DNA of 64,000 nucleotides from Chimonanthus salicifolius (Eukaryota; Streptophyta; Magnoliopsida; Laurales; Calycanthaceae), in NCBI GenBank assembly GCA_013350335.1, contig CM023538.1, positions 46,928,201 through 46,992,200 on the forward strand. Reading direction: 5' to 3'. A program made the translations under genes and the position numbers. Of the stretch, positions 1 through 10,141 are shown piece by piece (the first letter of the stretch is position 1; every line of letters starts with the position of its first letter). The notes under the pieces are model-generated. The model was not told the DNA's origin. It saw only the letters and a program-made list of their open reading frames with translations, and did not search any database.

Positions 1-566
1 ATCCATGTACCTAGGCTTCTTCATGCATGTTAGGAAGGGAGAGAGACTTGTATTCTTTAAAGGATCTTCATGCATGCTTGGAATAGAGAGATCCATGCAC
101 CAAGGGAGATGAACCATTGAGGAGGAATTCAAGAGATACGCACCACCACGTGAGTGCATTCACATGTCCACTTTGTTGCTAGGGTTTTGAGCATGCAACC
201 ATCCAAGTGAGGTCCATTGTGCTTTCCAATGGTTCCCGATGCCATGGGTGGGGTCCATATGCACTAGTCATTTTGGAGCCAAAATTAGATAGTTTGGACC
301 CACCTTTGCCATGATAAAACGTGAAGCAATTTTCTCCATTAATTGCACCTTGATGTGTGATGTCTGCATCCTCCTCCCTCCTGAGAGAAACTCCTCCTCG
401 AGTTTGGGAGGTTTGCACTTGGAGAGAATGGCCCCATCATAGCTTGCATCCTATGCCTTTCCTATGCCACATCAATAGACCTCCTTGGAAATTGGTCATA
501 ATGGTCAAGGAGATTCGTGCATTGTGTTTGGATAGGGACATCACCTCTGAGCATGTTCAAAGATCA

Positions 567-589
567 ACTAATGGAGTAGCAGACTTCTT
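567..589. repeat. Target site duplication, left, of LINE
   Basis: This 23-bp block matches 1400-1422 with two mismatches; the core TAGCAGACTTCTT is identical. It belongs to the coding sequence of the older LINE RNase H. Confidence 0.75.
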
Positions 590-1399
590 TTTTTGAATGA
601 TTATATATTAATTAAAAAAGAGGTAACAGAGGTGCAAATACAAAAACAAAAATAAACAAAGGGCAAGAAAAAACAAGTTACCCGCAACCCCACTACATCC
701 ATGAAACCCCCAAAGGAGGAAACAATACTAAAAAAGATAAACTATACGATGCCAATACATTCTCTCCATGCACGCAGGATGTCACTCATAGCGATATTCC
801 TGAATTCCAGAAGAGAGGAAGCCCAAAGGCACACTTTGCGAGCACATAGCCAGAAATGGCTTCGGACGACTCAACACAATTCTTAAAGATTGTATTGTTA
901 CGTTTCCACCATAAATTCCACACTATGGCAAAGAGAGCCAAGAGCCATAGCAAGGAGTATTTTGGAGAGACCGAAGCAATGTCTCAAGCATAAAATAGCT
1001 CAGCCACCGTAGAAGACATAACTCAAAGCACACCAAATTTAACCAGTACAGAATTCCAAACCTCATAGGAGAAAGGGCAATGAATCAAAAGGTGATTCAA
1101 TTCTTCTGAAGCTTGAAGACAAAAAGGGAAAGGACTAACAATGATTCTTCCTCTTTTTCACAGGTTGTCTTGGGTCAGAATTTTTCCCAAACCAGCAGTC
1201 CAAAAAAAAAAAAAACAAATAGCCCGAGGCGAAGCTTTCGAGGACCAGATACTATGATTGATGACAGTAGTGAGAGTCGACTGATTATTCCTCTTGAAGA
1301 AATACTTGACAGAGAAGATACCAGTCGCTTCGGGCTACCACACAAGGCAATCCTCATTATATGTTCTGATCGGGTAGGAAAAAATGATATGAAGAAGCT
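590..1399 (-). mobile_element. 5'-truncated LINE with RT zinc-binding domain, nested
   Basis: On the - strand, about 1330-740 reads as the reverse-transcriptase zinc-binding domain (zf-RVT) and tail typical of plant L1-type LINEs. Recognisable pieces include an IWSSKASPR block, ASEELNHLLIHCPF and WNLWWKRNNTIFKN. There are stop codons after KFGV and after ELFYA and a homopolymer run at about 1201-1214, so it is dead. The + strand begins with a T run just after the first target duplication, which is the poly(A) tail of a - strand LINE. The element is flanked by 23-bp direct repeats at 567-589 and 1400-1422 with two mismatches, as expected for target-primed insertion. It is 5' truncated. Confidence 0.75.
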
Positions 1400-1422
1400 A
1401 CTAGTGGAATAGCAGACTTCTT
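1400..1422. repeat. Target site duplication, right, of LINE
   Basis: Partner of 567-589. Removing 590-1422 restores the open RNase H frame of the older LINE. Confidence 0.75.
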
Positions 1423-1459
1423 GGCAAAGTTTGGTGTACATTGAGATCATGGGGGAGTT

Positions 1460-1716
1460 TGTAGAAAATAATAATAGAATAAAGGAGAAAATAAAAGAGA
1501 AGAATATAGGAGAAAATTTATTTCTCTTAGTATAGTATTTATGTGTTATCTTCTTAGAGGATACATGAATAAATAGGGAAAAGAGAGCCAATTTAGGTGA
1601 CAAAAAAAGAAATACAATACAAGGGATGCTTATCTACATTAAATCATACAACCATGCAGTTGACTTTTAAAAATAAGATTAGTCGTGTCAATTATCCTGT
1701 ATTGGGTCCGACAATA
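1460..1716 (-). repeat. 3' LTR of the Copia element at 1.5-6.2 kb
   Basis: 257 bp. It matches 5954-6207 throughout; both share the TGTAGAAAATAATAATAGAA end on the + strand. The inner end reads ATA where the other copy has ACA, so the terminal CA has mutated. Confidence 0.8.
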
Positions 1717-1846
1717 TTCTCCCTCAAGCTGGCTCGAAGATGTCTAACAAATTCAGCTTGCCAATAACCGAAGTGAGTTGATGTCGAGGAACAAACTTTG
1801 TCAATATATCTCCAAGTTGAACTTTAGAGTGCAGATGAGGAGTGAC

Positions 1847-3083
1847 CTAAGAAGCACTGATACGGGTGCGCCTATCGGATACGGGAGTGCAGTAAATTTT
1901 GAAAAATTAGGATACGGGTGCAGCGGGATACATTTTCTAATCAGAAAAAATCTAAGCAATAGAAACATGAACATATCAACAAATTTATTAATTAAAAATA
2001 GATTTTAATTTTTGGAGAAATAAAAAACAAATTTCTTATTTTATAAATTTTGAAATATTTTTTAATAAATTGCAGTTCACGAATTTTTAATAGGATAATA
2101 ACTATAATTATTAATAATAATTATATGATTCTCTTTATATTTTTTTTAGGTCATATCTATTATATAATATTAAATATTTACAGTCTTTCAATTTACAAGC
2201 ACTAATATTCATTAAAATTAATTGTAAATATACTTTTATTTAGTCATACATATTTAATGATAAATGAATCATAGAAGAGTGTACCCAATGAAATAATATT
2301 TTATTAACTTATGTGGATGATTTCTTACCGAAAATAATGCTAATTTAACTAATAATTTATAATCCTAAAGTCCAACATCAGCCCCAATCCAACCCTAATC
2401 ATAAACCAAAAAGCCTCATTTTCCCCCTTTTTTTCGTTCTTCCTATCACCTTCGTTTTTTCCCTTTTTTTCGTTCTTCGTTTTCAGCATTAACGTGTTTT
2501 TTATTTTTCGAGAGCGAGACAGAGGAAAACAGAAGAGAAGGGCAAAAGTCCAATCTTTCTCCTCACTCTCTCCTTCTTCCACTCCCTCTCGACTAGAAGA
2601 GCTCTATCGCCGCTCAAACTCTAGGTTTCTTCTCATTCTCTTCTTCTCCTTAATCTCTTATTCCTCTCCCTTTCTCTCTTTGGATTTCCCTGATTTCTCC
2701 GTGCCTTTCCTTCATTTTTCAACGGTTTTACTTCATTTTTCAACGATTTTACTTGGCTTATATTGGTTTTCCTTGATTTTCCCTTGATTTCCCTCATTTT
2801 CCTAGCTTCTCCCTAGTTTTCCTGATTTCTTGTTTCTCCCTTTCCCTTTTTCCAACTCAGTTTTTCGCAAACGTGGCGGCGTGTCGATTGTCCGGACGTA
2901 TCCCATCGTGTCACATGTTGTATCCTCACACCCCTACGCGTATCCAGGCGTATAGGTGGCATATCCGTATTTGAAAAATATTTAAATTAATTGGGTGTGT
3001 ATTCGACACCTATCCGAGCCGTATCAGTGTCGGATACTCACTCGACATCGATACTCAAAGGGTTTAGCCATATCTGTGATTCA
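1847..3083. mobile_element. Insertion with imperfect inverted ends inside Copia (Mutator-like?)
   Basis: This block splits the Copia pol frame. It is flanked by an imperfect 11-12 bp duplication of pol sequence (GGAGTGAC shared, near 1835-1846 and 3084-3094). The two ends carry related inverted sequences: GAAGCACTGATACGG at 1851-1865 and, on the other strand, GAATCACAGATATGG at 3069-3083. A second inverted copy of CACTGATACGG sits at 3019-3029. Duplications of 9-12 bp point to a Mutator-like DNA element, but no transposase is seen. The interior has an AT-rich half and, at 2380-2860, a pyrimidine-rich block resembling a plant gene leader, with GTATCC/CGTAT-rich sequence near the ends. The family is not identified. 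Confidence 0.5.
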
Positions 3084-3094
3084 TAGGGAGTGAC

Positions 3095-3295
3095 AAGTCG
3101 ACCTTTAGTAATATGTTGTCCAAAGAAGTGACAATCAACTTCAATGTGCTTGGTCCTCTCATGAAAGATCGGATTGGAGGCGATGTTGATGGCTGTATGA
3201 TTGTCACAGAACATAATAAGTGGATCAACGGGAGAAAAACCCAACTCTATAAGAAACTGATGGATCCAAAGTAACTCAGTCGTAGTATTAGCCAT
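3095..3295 (-). pseudogene. Copia RNase H fragment
   Basis: The - strand reads ANTTTELLWIHQFLIELG, then FCDNHTAINIASNPIFHERTKHIEVDCHF and the GRLVTPY region. This is the C-terminal RNase H of Copia pol (the A.ATAE..W...L..E and CDN.SAI..A.NPV.H.RTKHIE.D.HF blocks). The frame runs into unrelated sequence at about 3094-3082 where the 1.2-kb element is inserted. The missing pol tail (LGDILTKF, KLNLLDIFEP) continues on the other side at about 1830-1730. Confidence 0.8.
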
Positions 3296-4273
3296 CGCAC
3301 AATACTCTACCTCAGCACTAGAGAGAGCAACAACAAATTGCTTATTACTACACCATCAGACTAAATGAGAGCCCAAGAAGACGAAATAACCAGTGGTGGA
3401 GCGGCGGTCATCAAAAGAGCGGACCCAATCTGCGTCAGAATAGCCACGTACTGAGAGGGAAGACTTTCGTGCAAATAACAATCCCCTGCCTAGATGAGCT
3501 TTAAGATAGCGAAGGAAATGAAAGACAACATGAATATGGGTATCTCGTTGACCCTAAACCCTGAACTGACTAACCACACCAATTGCATATGATAAATCTG
3601 GTCAGGTGATAGTGAAACAAATCAATTTCCCTACAAACTTCTAATAAAATGCAGGAGTATCAAGAGGAATCCCGTCTGAAGCTAATAACTACGTGTTGAC
3701 AACTAGTGGAGTGTAAACAGGTTTGCATCCAGAATATCTGGCATCATGTAGAAGATCAAGAACATACTTCCACTGAGATAAATAGAGTCCACGAAAAGAA
3801 TGAGCTACTTCAATACTAAGAAAGTAACGCAATGGCCCTAGATCTTTAATATCAAATGTGCATCAAATATACTATTTGAATGTAGAAATGGTTGTAACAT
3901 CATTACTTGTGAGAACAATGTTATCAATATAGACTACTATAATCATGACCACAGAGTGAAGACGGTAAATAAAGACTGAGTGATCTATCTGACATATGGA
4001 AAAACCATGAGGCAACAAAGCACTGCTGAACTTCTCAAATTAGGCTCGTGAGCACTATTTGAGGCTATAGAAAGCTTTTATGAGTCTGCAGACAAAGTAA
4101 AGCTCCCCCTGATTAACAAAACCTTGGTGGGGGAACATATATATTTCATCTTGGAGAAAACCATGAAGGAAGGCATTCTTCACATCTAACTGATGAAGTG
4201 GTCATTCGTGAGTGGTGGCAATGAAAATTAAGATCCGAACAGAGGTAATCTTGGCCACAGGGGAGAAGGTTTC

Positions 4274-4462
4274 CTAATAGTCCACCCCATAAGTTTGTGC
4301 GAAGCCTTTGGTAACTAGACGAGCCTTATACCTGGAAATGGATCTATCTGGGTTATACTTCAAGGTGAATACCCATTTGTAACTAACTAGAGCTTTTCCT
4401 GGATGGAGAGGAACCATATCCCAAGTATGATTTTTGTCAAGTGCAGCTAATTCCTCATCCAT
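4274..4462 (-). pseudogene. Copia reverse transcriptase N-terminal fragment
   Basis: 62 codons of the RVT_2 (Copia) reverse transcriptase start: [19 protein letters not shown], then [15 protein letters not shown] and [18 protein letters not shown]. These are standard landmarks of the family. The frame continues on the - strand through 4260-3300 with several stops and frameshifts; the D-V-KNAFLHG and FVNQG regions can be followed near 4190-4080. The protein is incomplete. Confidence 0.75.
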
Positions 4463-5070
4463 GGCTGCTTTCCAAGAGGGATCCCGAAGGGCAGTGTCAA
4501 TCCTCTTGGAATCTTAACGTTGTCCAGAGCTGTAAGAAAATTGTGATAGGAAGGAGAAACAACGTGATATGACACAAAAAGAACAAGGGATGATTGGTAC
4601 AAGCACACTTACTTTTCCGAATGGCAAGGGGAAGATCAGACTTAGCAGTGGTAGATAGATCTGGACCAAGGGCAGATGAGGGGTGTTGTTACAGGTGGAG
4701 GCCAAGGCTGCCTATGTTGATACACCGGAGTGGGCTTGGCAATACTGGAAGGGCTGGTATCTACTGAAGAGGGAGAACAAGAGAAGGGGAAGAAATAGAT
4801 GGTGCTGAAAAATATAGGACCTTCTAAAAAAATGTGATATCCATGGATACATAGTCTCTGCCAGTGAGGGGATCAATACACTTGTAGCCTTTATGAAAGG
4901 GTGAATAACCCAAAAAAACACATTGCAAAACTTGGGGAGAGATTATCGTCAGAAAATTGGAGAACAAAACATACACACCCTAAACATGTAAAGGAAGAAT
5001 TGGGATGGTTTTATGTAGGGATAAAATCTCAATAGGGGACTTGTCTAGCAGCACACGAGAAGGCATTCTG

Positions 5071-5640
5071 TTAATGAGGTAACACGAGATTAAGAGAAGA
5101 CAGCTTCAGGCCAATATGATGGTGGGACATGTATGGTAAAGAGAAGAGACCTAGTTGTAAAACTTGCGAAAATGTAACAAAATAATAAAAACTAATGCGA
5201 GAAATAGAAGGAGAATGCCGAACATTAGAGTAGATAAGAGAAAATAATGTAGATGCACGGTTAGTGAGAGGAGGAGAAAAAGTAGATCTAGTATGTTTGC
5301 CATATTGGCAATGTTCACACTCGAAATGACGAAATGACAAAAAAGGAACAAGCTTCTTCAAAACAAAGTCAGAAGGATGTCCTAGCCGACAATGCCAAAG
5401 CCACACATCTGGTGAGGAAGTTGAACAAGCTTCAGAGACACCAGTCTGTGGATTGAGAAGGTACAAGCCTCCAACCTCACAACCACCACCAATCACTTGT
5501 CCCGTGATCAGATCCTGAAAAACACAATGAGAAGGGAAAAAAAGTAATTGGGCAATTCAAAGTCTTAGTGAGGGCGCTAACAAATAACAAATTACGAGAT
5601 AAATGGGGAACATACAACACAGATGAGAGATCCAACCTTA
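5071..5640 (-). pseudogene. Copia GAG-pre-integrase and integrase start, degraded
   Basis: The - strand reads a GAG-pre-integrase segment with VWLWHCRLGHPSD and, about 20 residues on, CEHCQYGKH. This is the His-His...Cys-X2-Cys zinc finger preceding the Copia integrase core. An open stretch of 141 codons runs 5496-5071 but drifts out of the integrase frame after the zinc finger. Upstream, about 5640-5500, a decayed segment resembling the LYVPxLSRNLLFVS region is visible. The rest of the integrase (about 5070-4700) is only recognisable in pieces, such as a FLGYSPFHKGYKC-like stretch near 4900-4860 in another frame. Confidence 0.65.
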
Positions 5641-5953
5641 CGGATGGTTAGCCCTGTAAAAAATGGCAGGGGTAGATAGATTTTTGTCAGTTGGAGAGTC
5701 GCTAGAGAAGGAGATCGTTGTCAGAGAAAAATCTGCTGCAAAGAGAGGCAAACAGAAACTGGAAAAAAATTCCAGATTCGTTAAAACTGTTGAGAAATGA
5801 GGCCAAAAAAAAGGACAATCCACTACAGAAGTTCGACGGGGAATGAGATCTGAACTGAGGAGGATGCCGAAGTTCGGTAAAGATCAGTAGCACCAGTCGA
5901 AACAGTAAAACAAAGTCTAAAAAGCGTTTAGGAATCGTTTCCGATAGATACCA

Positions 5954-6207
5954 TGTAGAAAATAATAATAGAATAGAGGAGAAGAGAAAAGAGAAGAATA
6001 TTGGAGAAGAATTCTTTCTATCAATATTGTATTGATGTGTTTTCCTCTTATAAGATACATGAATAAATAGGTAAAAGAGAACCAATTTAAGTGGCAAAAA
6101 AGGAAATACAATAAATGGATGCTTATCTATATTAAATCATACAACCATACGGTTGACTTTCAAAAATAAGATTAGTCAGGTCAATTATCTTGTATCGTCC
6201 CACAACA
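5954..6207 (-). repeat. 5' LTR of the Copia element at 1.5-6.2 kb
   Basis: 254 bp, starting TG and ending CA on the + strand. It is followed by GAGTT (6208-6212), identical to the bases before the other LTR. The tRNA-Met-type primer-binding site lies directly inside it. Confidence 0.8.
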
Positions 6208-6212
6208 GAGTT

Positions 6213-9200
6213 GTCATCCTCTAGGAGTTTGTAGGTTTTGTTGGGGTCCCTCTATGTATTCTGTGTGTTCCTATGAGGAGTTTTTGTGTATTTTATTTTT
6301 GTTTTAGAAGTCGAATACAAGCCTTTTATACCTGTTGTCGCACCATATTACCCTTGGCAGAGCGGATCTGAAGAAGCCTGATTTCTCTTTTGATGTGTGA
6401 CCATCCTGACATGCTCAATTGACCTTTGTTTAGGCATTTGAGTAAATAAAGTGCCTTCCTCTAACTTATGAAGAGTTCACTATTTGAAGTGTTTGCCAAC
6501 AACTTGTCACTGCTATGAAACATCTCCAACTCCTTAAGTTATCCTCAGTATTAGTACCTGAGTTTTAGTAGCTTTCTTCTTAATCTAATCCTTCTCATTT
6601 TCTTCTTTGACTTGATCATTGTAAAGTGATCAATCACTTCACAACCATCTGATCTGAATCTCTTTGTCCAATCCAACCTCTTGAGCAACAGTGACAATGG
6701 TCCAATTTGAACCTTCTCTCCAATCCAATGATCAGATTTATCAACCGCTATGCACATTTGAACACTTGCTGATACAGAGATTTCACAAGAATTGTTATTG
6801 ATATCTCGGGAGTAGAGCCCAATGATGGAATTAAACATTGGCTCTAACACCAATTCTAATGTTTGGATTATAACATAGACTCTGATATCAATTGTAATGT
6901 TTGGATTATAATTTTCAGCTTTTAAGTTGATCAAAAGTGACATTAAATATTTCATTTTATTGGACAATAAATGGCATCTTAAGCATCATTCCATAAATGG
7001 GTCTTAGGTATTGGCATCTCTTTGAGGAAAACTTCATTGCAATAAGTTTGTATTGCATTTCATACTCACTCTGGACAATTTCTAAGATTGAATCATGGAA
7101 GAGATCTCAAAATGGCTTAAATGTAAGTGAAATCTATGTGGCAGACTATGCGCTTTAACCAAAGGTTACTGGATGATTGAATCGTTATTTGGCTGCTAAT
7201 CAGGTGACAACAATGGCATTTCTGATGATCTATGATTCAATAGTTAATATCGTCTGTAGTTTTAAACAACATATATGTGAAATATACATGACAAGAACCT
7301 CTACTAAAGTTGGTTGCAACCTCAAGGTGAGTCCAAGTCCTATGGCATCAAATAGACAATCCACCCACTAAAAGGATACCAAATCCAAATGTAAATGCCA
7401 ACTACAAATTGATGGGAGAAATGGTTTTGATGATGATGAGCTGTTCAATTTTGGGATTTTTTGAAAGAAGCCTCAATCGATTTATTTAATCTGAAAAAAG
7501 CACCATAGTTTTTTTATATTTTGAAAAGACCACAAACTTTTCACAAGTTCTTTGAAAAAGCCCTCTTTGTCCAAATTTAACGCGCGTTACTTGGACTTAG
7601 ACCTATCTTTTCAAATTTGTACTAGGGAATGGTTATATACCACATTCTACCATACAAAATGAAACTAGAACTCTAAATCACCAAAGTATAAAATTTTAGA
7701 GGCATTAAATATTTTTACCCATTTTATTTTTAACTTTGACTATTAATTTCATGGCGTATGATTTCATGGCTTAGATGATGATGATGATGATGTATGGCTA
7801 AAATTTTTACATGAGTTTTAATATCTTTGCCAATCTAGAGGTGCCCTTTAATGTACTACATTTGGATGGTGCCAAAAACTCTATTAAAATTCATTTTTTT
7901 TTTTTTAAAAGTCTTCCTTATCCCAATTTAGCATATGCTTTATGGATTTTAATGCATCACTTCAAAAAAAAAAAAAAATAGTTGGATATGACTTTAGACT
8001 TCATTAAACCCACAAATTGACAATAACCCTCTAGATTTGTCAAAATACAAAAACTCAAAAGCACATACTATTCCTAGCCATTTGATTTTTCAATGACAAC
8101 CCTTGATTTCGTGGCCTTAGATTAGATGGCTAAAAATTTTATGCAGTTGAATTTTGATATTTTAGCTAACCTAAATGTAGATTTTAGTTTCGGATGGGGC
8201 TAAAAATTATATCTAAATTTAATTTTGAAAATGATAGATAAAAATTGTATATCATGTTCAATTTGGATAAAGAGGACTTTTTTCAAAGAACTTACAGGAA
8301 AAGTTTGGGGCCTTTTTTTCAATATAAACAACTATGGGTCCTTTTTTAGATTAAGCAAAAAGATTGGGACTTCTTTGAAATATCGTTCGAATTTTTTGAG
8401 GGATTATTAGTTTATTATTAGGTTTTCACAACATTAGTTGGAGTATGTGCTAGTATCATATATTGTTTTACTTCACTTAGCAATCTATATGGAGATTCCC
8501 TTGATAATAAGTAAAATTGAAGAATTACTCATATTATTACTTGGGAAATGATAGGGACACCGGTGTTTTTTATAACAAGAGACACCATGTTTGTCCTTTT
8601 GTCCATTTGTCATCATCTAAGTGGTGAAAAGATACAATTGATGTCCCTTGTTATAAAAGATATTGGTCTTCCTATCAAATTCCTCATTATTTCTTAGATA
8701 TCTTTTGAATTATTTCATATATTTATATATTTTTAGGAATAACACATGAATCTTACAAATCTATGATTTTTCTTCAAAGATTCGTAGGATTCTATGATTT
8801 ATTATTCATGATTTGCAATTCAAGACATAAAATGATTTTATGATAAGATTCGATTTTTGCAACTTATTAAGGAAGAACTCTAACATGTCAACTTGCAACA
8901 AATTTGGTGAGAAATGATGGAAAATGGTGGTTTGCCTCAAGACACTTGAAATGATTCACAATGATGTATCCACCAACTGCATCTGCATTCATGATCTTGT
9001 GAGCATAAAGCAATTAGAAGCAAGAGTAACCTATTGCAAGGAATGTGATTTTTTTTAACATTCAATGTGACACTAAATATTTCTCACAGGTAATGGATAG
9101 AAAAAATTCAGACAAAAATGCAAAAAAAAAAAAAAAATCTACCTCGACTTTCTAAGCATCAAGTATTGTCCAAAACAAGAGGTTCACATGCATTATTTTT

Positions 9201-9780
9201 GTTTATTTTTCCTTACCTTTATGCTACTTACTGCTTTAATTAAGTAGTGCTCAAATGCTACGGCTTTATTAAATAAGGTCTTCTACGGCTGTTTAATGCT
9301 ATAAAATATGAAACTACAGCACAAATTTTAGAGTTTGACAAGTCACAACCGATAAAATTGGGCAGTCATGGGCATTCTGGCTTTCCTGCCTCACCATTAA
9401 ATGACACCATAATGCAAATTTCAGGTTCATTATGAGAAAATTTGTCTAAGTTGTGGGTAAAAATAAAAGCCCAACCTCTTTTTTTTTTTTTTTAATTTAA
9501 TAGTACCCACTTAAAAAAAAAAAAAGAGAACTACCCAAATAAATACCAAACTTCCAACTTGCTTCTCTTTGCCACTCCTCAAATGTCATTTTCAAATAAT
9601 CCAAGCTTTTCCCTTTCAAAAACTAAAAGGAGGCTTTATTTTTTTTAGTTTTTGACAGGCAATGAAGAGCATTGCACATTTATAATGGATTGGGCCTTGC
9701 GTAGTTGAGTGGGATGGATAGAGGACTTAATGGATGTTATAATTCAAAAGGAACTCCTCCATCCAATTATCATAACTTTG
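6213..9780. other. No gene; LINE tail, primer-site-like repeats and AT-rich DNA
   Basis: 6213-6320 looks like the 3' end of the old LINE. 6551-6967 has an open frame on the - strand with no recognisable domain. 6836-6920 carries two copies of a tRNA-primer-like motif. 7774-7792 is a short GAT microsatellite. The rest, to the orphan RLP exon, is AT-rich DNA with A and T runs and no coding signal that I can support. Confidence 0.5.
6836..6920 (-). repeat. Two tandem copies of an LTR/primer-site-like segment
   Basis: Two roughly 34-bp copies about 44 bp apart read, on the - strand, AAACATTA then ATTGGTGTTAGAGCC or ATTGATATCAGAGTC. Both resemble the plant initiator-Met tRNA primer site TGGTATCAGAGCC next to an LTR end, so this is probably the relic of the 5' end of an LTR element on the - strand. 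Confidence 0.35.
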
Positions 9781-9787
9781 TGAATTT

Positions 9788-10141
9788 TTATGATTCACAC
9801 TTTACTTTTAATGATCTGTATAGCACGGATAGTTCCTCAAGTTGTGCAAACAATGAGGCATTCGGATACCATGTTCCCAATTCCTGTTCTCTTTGGGCAA
9901 TCAGGTTTATTGTACTCACTCTACCAGTAGAGTTGTCACAAGCTACTCCAATCCATTGGCAACAGTCATGACCCTTCCAAGAAGAAAGAGAGGATCCATT
10001 GGGGGAGTTGATATCATCTTTAACATTCAACGAAGCTTTTCTTTCAACGTTTAGGCATCCCTCACAAACACCAACACTGAAAGCGAAGAGAAGAAGAACG
10101 CTCATCATCCAAACCCATTTGCACCTCCAACAATGAGCCAT
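9788..10141 (-). pseudogene. Orphan first exon of an LRR receptor-like protein
   Basis: The - strand frame starts MAHCWRCKWVWMMSVLLLFAF, a basic start plus hydrophobic signal peptide ending near CEG. An LRR N-terminal cap follows (CLNVERKASL, then SSWKGHDCCQW and CDNSTGRV) and the start of the first LRR (GTWYPNASLFAQLEELSVL). It is a close relative of the exon at 49982-50345. Homology stops abruptly after ELSVL, so the normal exon end and splice donor are gone and the frame terminates in unrelated sequence. No further LRR exons lie downstream (toward position 1). About 190 bp of 5' flank also matches the 50.4-kb copy. A broken duplicate of the gene's front. Confidence 0.85.

Larger units (their letters stand above)
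464..1441 (+). pseudogene. C-terminal end of LINE RNase H-like domain, split by a later insertion
   Basis: Reading 464-589 and continuing at 1423-1441 gives the end of a plant LINE RNase H-like domain. The recognisable part is HVQRSTNGVADF followed by LAKFGVH and a stop, matching the HV.REAN.VAD.LAK.G ending of this family. The frame is interrupted exactly at 590-1399 by another LINE and resumes after its target duplication. The 3' untranslated tail of this old element probably continues to about 1459 and again from 6208 to about 6320, because a Copia element is inserted in it. Upstream (1-460) I see only vague remnants. The identification rests on a short motif. Confidence 0.6.
1460..6207 (-). 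mobile_element. Copia LTR retrotransposon, gag deleted, interrupted
   Basis: A Ty1/Copia element on the - strand. Left LTR 1460-1716 and right LTR 5954-6207 are similar but clearly diverged. A 5-bp duplication GAGTT flanks it at 1455-1459 and 6208-6212. The primer-binding site TGGTATC lies directly inside the 5' LTR (5947-5953) and a purine tract (TTGAGGGAGAATA) directly before the 3' LTR. Between them, in order on the - strand, are the GAG-pre-integrase region (5496 downward), integrase C-terminal pieces, reverse transcriptase ([21 protein letters not shown]), RNase H and the pol end (about 1830-1730). Gag, zinc knuckle and protease are missing between the leader and about 5640. Many stops and frameshifts make it inactive. 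A 1.2-kb insertion splits the pol end. Confidence 0.85.

Noticed and set aside
6551..6967. 138-codon - strand frame as a small gene
   Set aside because: No recognisable domain, and it runs through LTR/primer-site-like repeats.
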